Notes under the pieces: generated by a model
Database searches by the model: none
What the model was told of the DNA's origin: nothing
What the model saw: only the letters and a program-made list of their open reading frames with translations
Shown here: positions 55,503-64,000 of the stretch, one piece after another
Numbering within the stretch: position 1 is the first letter of the stretch
How the letters are laid out: every line of letters begins with the position of its first letter
NCBI GenBank assembly: GCA_000802095.1
Contig: JUEB01000009.1
Span: 62,001 to 126,000, forward strand
Origin: Peptococcaceae bacterium BICA1-7
GTDB lineage: Bacteria; Bacillota; Desulfotomaculia; Desulfotomaculales; Desulfocucumaceae
Reading direction: 5' to 3'
Length of the DNA: 64,000 nt
Program-made: the position numbers and the translations under genes

Positions 55503-55601
55503 AAGGGGGCATCCCCCTTTATTGCAGGGTGAGGGACCGGTAGTCCCGAGGGGCGGCAGCCCCTTTTCAAATGAGGATACGGGCGATAGCCCGTCTTTTT
55601 T
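55503..55601 (+). ncRNA. cluster of four GC-rich hairpins ending in a terminator
   Basis: AAGGGGG-CAT-CCCCCTT (55503-55519), GGGAC-CGGTA-GTCCC (55533-55547), GGGGC-GGCA-GCCCC (55550-55563), ACGGGC-GATA-GCCCGT (55579-55594) followed by CTTTTTT. The last is a Rho-independent terminator. The others are REP-like or form a structured 3' end of the bifunctional-nuclease message. Confidence 0.6.
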
Positions 55602-55665
55602 ATGGATATTTTAAGACCTTCGGGGGAAAAATTAATCAACCAGGCCAGGAAGGGAGTGAATATTC

Positions 55666-55863
55666 ATGGAAAAAACCGGGCCGTACAATGAAATAAAAAT
55701 CCCTGAAACCGTGGAAAATCTTCACCGCCCCCCAGGCTCACCCAGGCCCAGGGAAATAAAGTCCCAGAAGGCGCAACTTGAAAGCGCTCACCAGCACGGA
55801 ACCCAAAAAGACATAAAGCTGGGTATGGAATACAAGACAGGACTAAAAGATAAGAAGGACTGA
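55666..55863 (+). CDS. small hydrophilic protein, unknown
   Basis: 65 residues, ATG at 55666 after GGAGTG. Pro/Lys/Glu-rich: MEKTGPYNEIKIPETVENLH, RPPGSPRPREIKSQKAQLES. Likely unstructured. No family recognised; small acid-soluble or phage-type protein are not supported. Confidence 0.5.
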   Translation: MEKTGPYNEIKIPETVENLHRPPGSPRPREIKSQKAQLESAHQHGTQKDIKLGMEYKTGLKDKKD

Positions 55864-55952
55864 CTTTTCCATTGAAGACGGCCTGGTATTGACAGGCCGC
55901 GCTGAGAAATGTGCAACTACTCTATTCTGAAAAAATGATTGTCTTTTTAAAA

Positions 55953-56096
55953 CCACAGAGATCACAGAGAAAAAGCTAACAGGCGCTACTATCAGGTCAC
56001 AATTCTAGAAGTAATGCCGCCTTTTCTCCTTACTATTTTAGTAAAAATAGTAATTACCCTTCAAGGAAGGGCTAAAAACCTCTGTGTCCTCTGTGG
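55953..56096. mobile_element. MITE-like inverted-repeat element, copy 1
   Basis: Begins CCACAGAGATCACAGAG and ends CTCTGTGTCCTCTGTGG: the ends are inverted repeats. 144 bases, no gene. A similar element lies at 57,159-57,297. Elements with this CACAGAG end occur widely in bacteria. Confidence 0.75.
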
Positions 56097-56160
56097 CTTA
56101 TTAGGACATGCATTAACAACCTTTATAAATATTTTCATTACTCTGTGGCGCCGTTTTTCT

Positions 56161-56625
56161 TTATCCCCCTGCGCCCTCACCGTATTTCCTTATAAATACA
56201 CTCCGGGACGCCAGGTAAGTAATTATGATGGCGGCGGCCAGCCTGCCTGCTATAATAACCAGGGGGCTGGCCCCCAGGGCCAGGAAAAGCGCGGTGTCCT
56301 CAACCACTGCATGGCATACCGACAGGAATATATTTACCAGTATCATATCCTTGACTGTTATTCTCCCGCTCCTGTATGAGTCAATGATAACCCCTGCGCC
56401 ATAGCTTATCCCAAAAATAAAACCGGCCAACAGGGGGAAGGAGGCCTCCGGTGACATGCCGAAAATTTTCAGCACAGGCCCTGTTTTAGCAGCTAACTTC
56501 TCCAGCAGCTTTTTCTCCCTGGCCAGCTCCAGCATTATCATGACCGGGATTATTATAGCGGCCATAATCAGCACATACTTTAGGCTGCCTCCGGCGGCCT
56601 CCGCAGCAAAGGACTTCCAGTCCAC
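56161..56625 (-). CDS. nucleoside-recognition domain membrane protein (SpmB-like half)
   Basis: 154 residues with about four membrane segments. SLKYVLIMAAIIIPVMIMLE and EASFPLLAGFIFGISYGAGV (gate-like motif) are family landmarks. It is the second of a pair with the gene at 56,647. Such halves resemble the spore maturation proteins SpmA/SpmB, whose transport role is unknown. Confidence 0.82.
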   Translation of the reverse strand: MDWKSFAAEAAGGSLKYVLIMAAIIIPVMIMLELAREKKLLEKLAAKTGPVLKIFGMSPEASFPLLAGFIFGISYGAGVIIDSYRSGRITVKDMILVNIFLSVCHAVVEDTALFLALGASPLVIIAGRLAAAIIITYLASRSVFIRKYGEGAGG

Positions 56626-56646
56626 TTAGAGCACCTCCCGCAATTT

Positions 56647-57096
56647 TTACATAACCAGATTCAGGACTGCCCCCGCCGCCACCGACAGTGCCACCCGTAT
56701 GGTCACCATGGCCAGCCCGCTAACTCCCACCTTTTTGGAAACAGCCGTTTCCATGGGCAGGCTGTGGGCTATGAGCAGCATGGTAGCGATTATTGTTGTT
56801 TCCTTGGAAGACAGATTAAGAGAGGCTATGGCTCCTATGGCGGCGTAAAGGTTGGTAAAATAGCCCAGCACAATAGCCACAGATGCCTCTCCCGGAAGTC
56901 CCACCAGCTTCATAAGAGGCTGGGCTGTCTTTGCTATATACCCCAGGACCGGGGTATACTTTAAAAAAGTCACCAGTATGTATACCGGCACCACTATTTT
57001 GGCCAGCTCCAGCGTAACCGTCAGCCCTTTGACAACTCCCCTTTTTATTACCGCCGTCAATTTTCCCTTACCTCTCTTTTTTGAAATGCTTTTCAC
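56647..57096 (-). CDS. nucleoside-recognition domain membrane protein (SpmA-like half)
   Basis: 149 residues with about four membrane segments. Landmarks: LAKIVVPVYILVTFLKYTPV, LPGEASVAIVLGYFTNLYAA and IATMLLIAHSLPMETAVSKK. It is encoded directly upstream of its partner half (21-base gap). The pair sits between two inverted-repeat elements. Confidence 0.82.
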   Translation of the reverse strand: MKSISKKRGKGKLTAVIKRGVVKGLTVTLELAKIVVPVYILVTFLKYTPVLGYIAKTAQPLMKLVGLPGEASVAIVLGYFTNLYAAIGAIASLNLSSKETTIIATMLLIAHSLPMETAVSKKVGVSGLAMVTIRVALSVAAGAVLNLVM

Positions 57097-57158
57097 CAGA
57101 TTAACTAGTTCTATTGAATCACTCCCAATCCCTTTAGTCTGAATGGGGTCTCAATTAG

Positions 57159-57297
57159 CCACAGAGGACACAGAGATCACAGAGAATTTGCTCTCAGGCA
57201 GTACTCTAAGGTCTGAAACCATGTAGAAAATAAGAAAAGTTTTCTTTCACAATTAAAGCATTCAAGCAGGGCTTAAAAACCTCTGTGTCCTCTGTGG
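57159..57297. mobile_element. MITE-like inverted-repeat element, copy 2
   Basis: Begins CCACAGAGGACACAGAGATC and ends CTCTGTGTCCTCTGTGG. 139 bases, no gene. With copy 1 it brackets the nucleoside-recognition gene pair. Confidence 0.78.
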
Positions 57298-57442
57298 CTT
57301 AAAAAGGACCTCAATCCCCATCTTAACTGGTAGCCGTTTTAGGCGGCCAGGGTGTCTGGTTTAAAAAAACAAAAGAGGAGCAGGAATAGAAACTCTTTAG
57401 GCAAATTATTATGTAAAATACTGAAGACGGGGTGAAGAATAC

Positions 57443-58099
57443 ATGACCTACCCCTATATGATTAGCAACAGGCCGTGGGGGGTTTACAGCCGCACACGGG
57501 ATTTTTCTGTGGAGAAGTTGTCACTGGGCGATCCACTGGCCATGGCAGCCAGGAGCGGAACCATCTTTGACCAGGACCGGTCCTGCTTTATTGTGGAAAG
57601 CTTCGGGCAGAATTTATCAGTCTCCTTCCCTGAAGGTGATATCTTTTTCCTGGATACAGTCCATTCTCCCCATTTCTCCCTGTGTATTTGCGCCCTCAAC
57701 TACCTTCCCCGGGCCGACGGCACACCCCTTTCCGGTAAGCACATATCCTACCGGGAACTGGAGAACGGACATGTTTACTATGCAGCCTTCCGCCGTGAGT
57801 CAATAAACATGCTCTCGGCCTGCCTGCCGGGAAAGAATCCCCGGCTCTTTGCCGAGGCCGCCAGGAAGTTGGGGGGCTCAGTGGGGGAGGGGGCCGACCT
57901 GGCCTGCACCCTCTACCCCCTGCCGCGCTTCCCGGTTACTATTAAACTGTGGTTTCCCGATGATGAAATGGAGGGTTCGGCCAACATACTTTTTGATTCT
58001 TCAGCCAACCACTACCTGCACACCGAGGATATAGCCGCAGTCGGAGAGCTGGCCGCACGTTTTCTGGTAAAGCAGTACCAACTGCTGGCATCCTCGTAA
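57443..58099 (+). CDS. DUF3786-family protein
   Basis: 218 residues, ATG at 57443. Typical parts are SFGQNLSVSFPEGDIFFLDT, PLSGKHISYRELENGHVYYA, LPRFPVTIKLWFPDDEMEGS and LFDSSANHYLHTEDIAAVGE. The family occurs in anaerobes with corrinoid or Fe-S metabolism; function unknown. The alpha/beta hydrolase gene follows after 15 bases. Confidence 0.82.
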   Translation: MTYPYMISNRPWGVYSRTRDFSVEKLSLGDPLAMAARSGTIFDQDRSCFIVESFGQNLSVSFPEGDIFFLDTVHSPHFSLCICALNYLPRADGTPLSGKHISYRELENGHVYYAAFRRESINMLSACLPGKNPRLFAEAARKLGGSVGEGADLACTLYPLPRFPVTIKLWFPDDEMEGSANILFDSSANHYLHTEDIAAVGELAARFLVKQYQLLASS

Positions 58100-58114
58100 A
58101 GGAGCTGACTGAAA

Positions 58115-58873
58115 GTGGAAAAGGTATTTTTTCTTAATAAAAAGCTGCAAAAGCTATCCGGACTCTTATATCCCCTCCCGCCGGACTCAAACCCTGTCCT
58201 GATCGTTGTCTGCCATGGCTTCACCGGCAGCAAGGAGGGAGCAGGAAAGGCCGTTGAAATGGCCCGGTTCCTGGCCGGCAGCGGCATTTCCACACTATTG
58301 TTTGACTTTGCCGGGTGCGGCGAGAGCGAGGGGTCATTTGAAGACATATCCCTGGGCGGACACATAGAAGACCTGGAAAGCGCGGTTGACTTCTGCTATG
58401 AGAAAGGCTATACACAAATAATAACCCTGGGCAGGAGCTTCGGCGGGAGCACCGCCATCTGTCAGGCCCCGTCCGACTTAAGAATTAAGGGGGTCTGCAC
58501 GTGGGCCGCCCCGGCCTCCCTTATGGATCTCTTCCTTGGATTCACCGACGGGGAGCTGCCCGTAGACCAAAGTGAGCTGGTCAGCATGGCCGGTGATGAG
58601 GGCATTATTTTTCTTAAAAGGTCATTTTTCTCTGACCTTTCCCTGCATAGCGTGGCGCACTGCGCGTCAAAGCTTTCCCCCAGGCCAATACTGGTCCTTC
58701 AGGGCACCGGGGACAGCGTGGTTCCCCGGGAAGATGCCCTCCTCATTTATAATTCCGCCGGAGAGCCAAGGGAACTTCACCTTGTGGAGGGGGCTGACCA
58801 CCAGTTTTCCTCGCACTACAGGGCGATCTGGGATATTTTTTTAGAATGGGTGCAAAAGCACTTCAGCGCATAA
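58115..58873 (+). CDS. alpha/beta hydrolase
   Basis: 252 residues from GTG at 58115 after AAAGGAG. VIVVCHGFTGSKEGAGKAVE (oxyanion HG), LGRSFGGSTAICQAP with the nucleophile Ser in GRSFGG, LQGTGDSVVPREDALLI (Asp) and EGADHQFSSHYRAI (His) form the catalytic triad. A cytoplasmic esterase/peptidase of the dienelactone-hydrolase type. Its end overlaps the convergent DUF362 gene by 11 bases. Confidence 0.88.
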   Translation: MEKVFFLNKKLQKLSGLLYPLPPDSNPVLIVVCHGFTGSKEGAGKAVEMARFLAGSGISTLLFDFAGCGESEGSFEDISLGGHIEDLESAVDFCYEKGYTQIITLGRSFGGSTAICQAPSDLRIKGVCTWAAPASLMDLFLGFTDGELPVDQSELVSMAGDEGIIFLKRSFFSDLSLHSVAHCASKLSPRPILVLQGTGDSVVPREDALLIYNSAGEPRELHLVEGADHQFSSHYRAIWDIFLEWVQKHFSA

Positions 58874-59993
58874 GTTTTTTCACCGGCCACCACTGGTAAA
58901 CCGAGACCGCCCTGGGAAGGCACAGCTCATGGCAGCAGAAACAGCGTATGCACCTGTCCAGATCCACCAGAGCCTTGCCTTCTTTTAAGCTGATGGCCCC
59001 CGCCGGGCAGGCCCTGGCACACTCCCCGCAGCCCCGGCACACCTTGCCGCTGATTACAGGCCTTGGCTGAAGCCACCTGCCCAGCAGCTTTTTAGCCACC
59101 GGCGGAAGATTAAAATCAATATTCCTGTACCCCGGCAGCTTAAAGGGCTGGTCCAGGGGAAGATAAGGGTCCCCGGCAAGCTGCATGGCATTTAAGTCCG
59201 ACACCAGCCCCCGGTCCAGGGCGGCCTTCAGGTAGACTATTCCTTCAGGCTTTATACCCGCCAGCCGGCAGGCCGCCGCATCAACCGCAAAGGGATTCCG
59301 TCCGGCCAGAAGCACCCCTGCAAATCTTGGTGTGCCCGAAAGAGGGCCGTCTCCCTCCATGCCCCATATACCATCCATTATTGAGAATTTGGGTTTAATC
59401 ATATCCGCCAGATCAACCAGCAGCTGGCTAAAGCTCTCCAATTTCTGTATATTGAAGTGATACTCTGCCTTGGTCAGCCCCGGGACCGCTCCGTAAAAGA
59501 GTTTCACCGCCCCGGTAAAAGTGGTCATTCCGTGGGTCTTCATCTTGGAAAGCCCTATTATCACATCAGCCCCGGCCAGGGGGGTGATCACCGGGTAGCT
59601 GCTGTACACCTTTCCTTCCGGGTATTTCACAGTTACCCCGCCGGTATCAAAATTAAGCTCCGCCCCGGTCCTTTCAGCCACCCCTGACATCCCTGTTTCC
59701 CTATACACCGCCTTTAGCAGCACCTTTGAATAGGGCCCCCCGGGGCTGTCGCAGATTACCGGCCTTCCTCCCGCCCTGATCACTTCCCGTGCCACGGCCT
59801 CCACCAGGGCAGGGTGAGTGGTGGCTGCAAAATCAGGCTTTTTCCTGGCTATCAGGTTCACCTTAAGGGCCACCTTCTGGCCCGGATTTACCAGGGAGCC
59901 AATACCGCCTGCCTGCTCAAATATAAAGCCAACAGCAGCTTCAACTTTTTGGGGATTGTAAGAATCACATCTTTTAAGAATCACACTGCTCAA
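58863..59993 (-). CDS. DUF362 protein with two C-terminal 4Fe-4S clusters
   Basis: 376 residues. N-terminal DUF362 domain: AGGIGSLVNPGQKVALKVNL, KTHGMTTFTGAVKLFYGAVP and FSIMDGIWGMEGDGPLSGTP. C-terminal ferredoxin motifs: CRGCGECARACP and CIRCFCCHELCLP. It is probably a redox protein; DUF362 proteins are common in anaerobes. Divergent from HyuA across a 98-base gap. Confidence 0.9.
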   Translation of the reverse strand: MSSVILKRCDSYNPQKVEAAVGFIFEQAGGIGSLVNPGQKVALKVNLIARKKPDFAATTHPALVEAVAREVIRAGGRPVICDSPGGPYSKVLLKAVYRETGMSGVAERTGAELNFDTGGVTVKYPEGKVYSSYPVITPLAGADVIIGLSKMKTHGMTTFTGAVKLFYGAVPGLTKAEYHFNIQKLESFSQLLVDLADMIKPKFSIMDGIWGMEGDGPLSGTPRFAGVLLAGRNPFAVDAAACRLAGIKPEGIVYLKAALDRGLVSDLNAMQLAGDPYLPLDQPFKLPGYRNIDFNLPPVAKKLLGRWLQPRPVISGKVCRGCGECARACPAGAISLKEGKALVDLDRCIRCFCCHELCLPRAVSVYQWWPVKKLMR

Positions 59994-60091
59994 TGAAAAT
60001 CCTCCCGGTATTGGTAAAATAATTGATTATACTGTAAAATCATATAAGGAAAATTAAAATTGACTCCTTAATTATTAAACGGAGATAAAAA

Positions 60092-62146
60092 ATGAATGCG
60101 TCAAATTTCCCCCTCTGGAGAGCCTGCATTGATTCAGGAGGAACTTATACCAGCGCCTGTCTTTTATCTGAAGACGGTGAAATATACTCTGTAAAGGTCC
60201 CTACCCTGCCGGGGAGCCCATCAGCCTCAGCAGAGGAGGCCCTTACCTCCCTGATTGAGAAAACAGGCCTTGCACCCGGCAGCCTGTGTTATATTATATA
60301 CTGCACTACACTGGCCTTAAACCCAGTCCTGCAAGGACTGGCCACCAAGACCGCCATCCTTACGACCCGGGGCTTCGGGGATATTCTGCTGGCTGGAATT
60401 CAACAGACTTTAATTCTGCCCGGCCCTACCCTCCAGCGACTGCCCTTTCGCCGCAGGCTCATCTTTGAAATTGAAGAAAGAATGCTCCCCGGCGGCGGCA
60501 CTTTTACCCCCCTTGCAGAAAATGAGCTGAGGGGACTTGTTCCGCGCCTTCGGGATGAGGGGATAGAGTCGGTGGCCATATGTTTCCTCCACTCCTATGT
60601 TAATCCTATTCATGAGCAAAAGGCCAGGGATATATTGGCAGAAGCTATGCCCGGCCTCCCGGTGACTATTTCCAGTGAAGTACTGCCCTTTCCGGGAGAA
60701 TCCTTTAGGGCCGCCGCCACCGCACTGAGCGCCATGGTAAGGCCCCAGCTGGAAAGCTGTATAGTAGCCACTTATGACAGAATTAAGAATTGGCCGGGAA
60801 AATCCCCCGGCTTTATGGTTTCCCAGTCTGACGGCAGCACTGCCGACGTCCTCAGCTCCTGCCTTGTGGCAGCCGGCGCCATACTCTCGGGCCCGGCCGG
60901 AGGTGTAGCGTCTGCCTCCCTCCTGTCAGCCAAAACAGGCAGGCCCAACCTTATCACCCTGGAAATAGGCGGTTCCTCTACCAATATAAGCATTATACAA
61001 AGAGATAAGCCGTCCCTGTATTCCGGAAACAAAGCCCCTGTTTCCTCCCAGGCGGGACTTCCCTCCCTAAATATTCACTCTTTGGGGGCAGGTGGAGGCA
61101 GTATCGCAGCCCTGGACGCTAATGGTTCTATCCGGGTGGGCCCTCTGAGCGCCGGGTCACATCCCGGGCCGGCCTGCTGCGGTGGAAGCCTGCCCACCTG
61201 CACCGATGCCAATGTGCTGCTGGGCAGGATCAACCCTGATGCCATTATTACCGGAGGCCCGCCGGCCAGCGCCGGGGCAGCCTTAAATTCAATAAAAGCA
61301 AGTCTGGCCGGACCTCTTGGCATCTCTGCCGAAGAGGCAGCCCGGAGAATAATAGCTTCCCTGAACTCAAATATTATACAGGCGCTGAGGGCAATTATCG
61401 ATAAAAATGGGCTGGACCCACGGGAGTATACTCTTGTTTCCTACGGCGGGGCTGGACCTCAGCACGCCGCCGAAATTGCCAGGGAATGCGGCATACACTA
61501 CGTGCTGGTGCCCCGGGAGCCGGGATTTTACTCAGCCCAGGGAGCGCTTTCAACCGTTCGCCGCAGCTATGAGGCCGTAACATTTATAAACCTTGAGGAG
61601 GCCGACCCTGACAGAATATTTGAGTCCTATGCCGAACTGGAGAAAACCGCCCTGGATGATTTTGCAGCCCAGGGGATTAACGCCTCCCGGATTATAATAG
61701 AAAGAACAGCTGACTTACGCTTTATGGATCAGCTGCTGGAATTAAATATGCAGTTTCCTGCCGGAAGGCTAAAAAAGGCAGACCTCTCTCTTCTGGGCAG
61801 GGCCTTTGTAATAAGCTTCAGCTCTGCCTACGGCTTTACTCCCGATGACACCGGGACAGAAATTGTAAGGCTGCGCCTTACAGCAGCCCTTGACACCCCA
61901 AACCGGCCGTCCTGCCCGGGAAAATTGACTATCAACGGGCTTAAGCCTGCTCTTTACAGAAAGGCTGTCTTCGGCGATGACACCCTGGATACACCGGTTT
62001 ATTCCAGAAATGAACTATACCCCTCCGCCAGCCTGAGGGGGCCGCTTATAATAGAGCAGGAGGGTACGTCAACCCTTGTCTGGCCAGGCATGTCGGCCTC
62101 GGTTGATGCCCGGGGCAATATAATAATTAGCGTGGAGGTTTTATAA
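60092..62146 (+). CDS. hydantoinase/oxoprolinase, HyuA-type subunit
   Basis: 684 residues, ATG at 60092 after ACGGAGAT. ASKHA-like N-terminus (RACIDSGGTYTSACLLSEDG) and HyuA landmarks: EEALTSLIEKTGLAPGSLCY, ATKTAILTTRGFGDILLAGI, AGAILSGPAGGVASASLLSA, LITLEIGGSSTNISIIQRDK, LGAGGGSIAALDANGSIRVG, VSYGGAGPQHAAEIARECGI. It acts with HyuB in ATP-dependent ring opening of hydantoins or related compounds; the actual substrate is unknown. Confidence 0.9.
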   Translation: MNASNFPLWRACIDSGGTYTSACLLSEDGEIYSVKVPTLPGSPSASAEEALTSLIEKTGLAPGSLCYIIYCTTLALNPVLQGLATKTAILTTRGFGDILLAGIQQTLILPGPTLQRLPFRRRLIFEIEERMLPGGGTFTPLAENELRGLVPRLRDEGIESVAICFLHSYVNPIHEQKARDILAEAMPGLPVTISSEVLPFPGESFRAAATALSAMVRPQLESCIVATYDRIKNWPGKSPGFMVSQSDGSTADVLSSCLVAAGAILSGPAGGVASASLLSAKTGRPNLITLEIGGSSTNISIIQRDKPSLYSGNKAPVSSQAGLPSLNIHSLGAGGGSIAALDANGSIRVGPLSAGSHPGPACCGGSLPTCTDANVLLGRINPDAIITGGPPASAGAALNSIKASLAGPLGISAEEAARRIIASLNSNIIQALRAIIDKNGLDPREYTLVSYGGAGPQHAAEIARECGIHYVLVPREPGFYSAQGALSTVRRSYEAVTFINLEEADPDRIFESYAELEKTALDDFAAQGINASRIIIERTADLRFMDQLLELNMQFPAGRLKKADLSLLGRAFVISFSSAYGFTPDDTGTEIVRLRLTAALDTPNRPSCPGKLTINGLKPALYRKAVFGDDTLDTPVYSRNELYPSASLRGPLIIEQEGTSTLVWPGMSASVDARGNIIISVEVL

Positions 62147-63847
62147 ATGGGCCCCACCACCACTGAAATTGTCGGCAGCGCCCTCCGGGCGGCGGCAGAA
62201 AAAGCGGAAGAAATAATGGCGGCAGCCTCTCCCTTCTCAAAAACTCAGTATATAAGCCGATCCTATGCAATCTTTACCAGAGAAGGGAAAATGACGGCCC
62301 ACGGAAGCGGTAGCAGGTTCCTGGCAGGCCTTCTGCCATTGTTTGTAGAGTCTGTTTTGGAGCTTAACCCCCTTCACACCATCAGCCCCGGGGATTTTAT
62401 AGTCACCAATGATCCCTATACCTGCGGCTCAAGCCTTCCGGTTATTCTGGGCGTATCACCGGTCTATTTCAGCAAAAGGCCCCTGGCCCTGGTGGCCAGC
62501 GCCTGTAGTTATTCAGACCTGGGTGGATCTGCTCCCGGAGGCATGCCCGCCCAGGCCAGGGATATATTTCAGGAGGGGCTCAGGTTCTCACCAGTCAGGG
62601 TATTTAAAAGAGGCATTCCCAACGAGGGCCTATTTGCAGTGCTGTCCCACAATTCACGGTCCGGGTCCAATCTGTCCAAAGGCATAAAGGCCCAGTTCTG
62701 GGCTGTTCAGACAGCTGAGAAAATACTCTCCGGACTGGCCGGAAAATACGGCTTCGAGAAGCTGATGCGCTGTATGGAGGAAATTATTGAAAACAGCAGG
62801 CGAAGCATTGCTGACAGGCTTCAGACTTTGCCCGAAAGGAATCTGATCAGCTCTGTTTCTGCCGGTGAGGAACCCGGCAGCGGCAGTCCCTTAATTATAA
62901 AAGCAGCGGTAAAAAAATGCGGAGATTTACTCACCGTAGATTTCACAGGGACTTCCCCCCAGGCATCCGGGCCGGTCAACTCCTCACTGGGGACAACCCT
63001 GTCCTCTGTATATGCGGCAGTTGGAGGGGCGCTTCCGGAGATACCTTTAAACGACGGCCTTTTTCGTTCAATTAAGGTTAATGCCCCCGGAGATTCACTG
63101 GTAAATCCCTCCTTCCCGGCACCGGTGTCCAGCCCGCCGGTCGATGCCATACAGGATGCGGTTTGCCGCTGCCTGGCACAAATTTTTACCGGCGCCACGC
63201 CAACCGGGTCGGGGGGAAAAGCACATTTTACCGTCGGGGGTTTTAATTCTGCAAAAGATTCTTTTTTCTGCTATAGCACCCACATAACCGGGGGCGAGGG
63301 AGCAGTCTTCTCCCGGGACGGAGGCAGTCCGGCTTATCTTTCCCACTCTGCCTCTCCCCAGACCTCAGTGGAAAGGCTGGAGGCTGCCTGTCCTGTTTTG
63401 GTCAGTAAAGTCCGCCTGGTGAAGGACTCCGGAGGCGCAGGAGAGTTCAGAGGAGGGCCGGCAGTGGTATGGTCCTTCACTGTTCTTGACAGCAATACCG
63501 TGGTTTCTGCCGGAACCGGCGCGGCCGCGCCTCCGGAGGGCCAAAAGGGAGGGCTTCAGGGCAGCCCCCCACTGATAACAATAAGCAGCCCCGGAAATGG
63601 AGAAAGTTTTAATACTACCGGGATTTATACAGGAAGCCCCGGAATAAACGGGATAGTTACCCTCCGGACAGCAGGAGGAGGAGGCTTTGGACCGCCCCTG
63701 GAAAGAAATCCGGACAGAGTAAGGAATGATTTGCTGGAGGGACTTGTGTCTCCTGAAGCTGCCGGGGGAATATACGGGGTTGTGCTGGCAGGCACTGATC
63801 TGGAAGTGGATGTTGAGGCCACAGCCAGGCTGCGCGGTAAAGGATGA
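62147..63847 (+). CDS. hydantoinase B-type subunit (HyuB)
   Basis: 566 residues, ATG at 62147, one base after the HyuA stop (TAAATG). HyuB landmarks: FSKTQYISRSYAIFTREGKM, GDFIVTNDPYTCGSSLP, ALVASACSYSDLGGSAPGGM, NSRSGSNLSKGIKAQFWAVQ, VDFTGTSPQASGPVNSSLGT and a Gly-rich end (VTLRTAGGGGFGPPLERNPD). It forms the catalytic complex with HyuA. Confidence 0.92.
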   Translation: MGPTTTEIVGSALRAAAEKAEEIMAAASPFSKTQYISRSYAIFTREGKMTAHGSGSRFLAGLLPLFVESVLELNPLHTISPGDFIVTNDPYTCGSSLPVILGVSPVYFSKRPLALVASACSYSDLGGSAPGGMPAQARDIFQEGLRFSPVRVFKRGIPNEGLFAVLSHNSRSGSNLSKGIKAQFWAVQTAEKILSGLAGKYGFEKLMRCMEEIIENSRRSIADRLQTLPERNLISSVSAGEEPGSGSPLIIKAAVKKCGDLLTVDFTGTSPQASGPVNSSLGTTLSSVYAAVGGALPEIPLNDGLFRSIKVNAPGDSLVNPSFPAPVSSPPVDAIQDAVCRCLAQIFTGATPTGSGGKAHFTVGGFNSAKDSFFCYSTHITGGEGAVFSRDGGSPAYLSHSASPQTSVERLEAACPVLVSKVRLVKDSGGAGEFRGGPAVVWSFTVLDSNTVVSAGTGAAAPPEGQKGGLQGSPPLITISSPGNGESFNTTGIYTGSPGINGIVTLRTAGGGGFGPPLERNPDRVRNDLLEGLVSPEAAGGIYGVVLAGTDLEVDVEATARLRGKG

Positions 63848-63874
63848 GATGTATTTCCAAATACTCTTAAGTAT

Positions 63875-64000
63875 TTATATATCTATAGTTACCCCCTCCC
63901 AGTCTCCGGGTTTGCTGGTCTCGTAATAATCGGCCACTATCCGGCCTGCTCTTCGGCAGAAATAGTAATTGACTGATCCTGAGATAAAAGCTCCAATAAA
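63875..64000 (-). CDS. probable EcsC-family protein, C-terminal end only (runs off right edge)
   Basis: A minus-strand frame open at base 64,000 ends with TAA at 63875-63877. The 41 visible residues begin FIGAFISGSVNYYFCRRAGR and end GDWEGVTIDI. A hydrophobic GA-ISGSVNYYF then R-GR-A-YY resembles the C-terminus of EcsC-family proteins. It converges with the HyuB gene. Confidence 0.6.
   Translation of the reverse strand, partial: FIGAFISGSVNYYFCRRAGRIVADYYETSKPGDWEGVTIDI

Noticed and set aside
56014-56379. Plus-strand 121-codon frame
   Set aside because: It spans the MITE-like element and the reverse of the nucleoside-recognition gene; no signals.

Overview
The window reads as a chromosomal segment of an endospore-forming, anaerobic Firmicute, most like the Desulfotomaculum/Pelotomaculum group (Peptococcaceae). 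This is inferred from gene content: AcuA-type acetyltransferase, corrinoid-activator-like ASKHA ATPase, FxsA, nucleoside-recognition (SpmA/SpmB-like) proteins, HyuA/HyuB, and AGGAGG-type ribosome binding sites. No species is claimed.

Region 1, about 1-36,638: most of a siphovirus-type (HK97-like packaging) prophage. It is truncated by the left edge of the window inside the tail tape-measure gene. Almost everything is on the minus strand and is read from right to left. From 34.4 kb down come small early proteins (many Cys-rich), a recombination/replication block (SbcC-like ATPase, HD protein, Sak4-like ATPase, DUF669 protein, DEAD helicase), nucleic-acid modification genes (ASCH, MT-A70 methylase, HNH, dCMP deaminase, PAPS-reductase-like PP-loop ATPase), a PriCT-2/RepA-like primase-helicase and RusA. 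An iteron-like array and a long hairpin lie between the last two and look like a replication origin. A late regulator (ArpU/RinA-like) and two terminators separate this from the late operon: metallopeptidase, HNH-kinase fusion, terminases, portal, a beta-propeller protein, protease, capsid, head-tail connectors, tail tube, and a frameshifted tail chaperone. The lysogeny switch is at 34.2-35.2 kb, with divergent promoters over a repeated operator. The integrase is next to a displaced tRNA-Trp 3' end (36,594-36,638), so the intact tRNA-Trp should lie left of the window.

Region 2, 36,639-38,007: probably the scar of an older element at the same tRNA. It has a second, degenerate tRNA-Trp fragment at 37,982-38,007, paired G-run motifs at both ends, a perfect 26-bp palindrome and a DUF2628 membrane-protein gene.

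Region 3, 38,008-64,000: host chromosome in short transcription units. These are KhtT/KhtU-type K+ efflux, secreted nuclease, HD-GYP protein, ASKHA activator, two-component system, HARE-type coiled-coil protein, AcuA, IMP dehydrogenase, FxsA, asparaginyl-tRNA synthetase, SIR2-like protein, bifunctional nuclease, a nucleoside-recognition pair bracketed by two inverted-repeat elements, DUF3786 protein, alpha/beta hydrolase, DUF362 ferredoxin protein, HyuA/HyuB, and the end of a probable EcsC-family gene.

The most unusual signals are: (i) a structured element present twice in the prophage (about 19.42-19.53 and 31.91-32.03 kb), with two conserved hairpins, a possible pseudoknot and a competing terminator, always starting at the last codons of the upstream gene; (ii) the iteron array plus hairpin at 14.05-14.41 kb; (iii) 45-bp tandem repeats upstream of asnS that look like minus-strand small RNAs; (iv) several small genes missed by ordinary ORF calling, one apparently starting with CTG.
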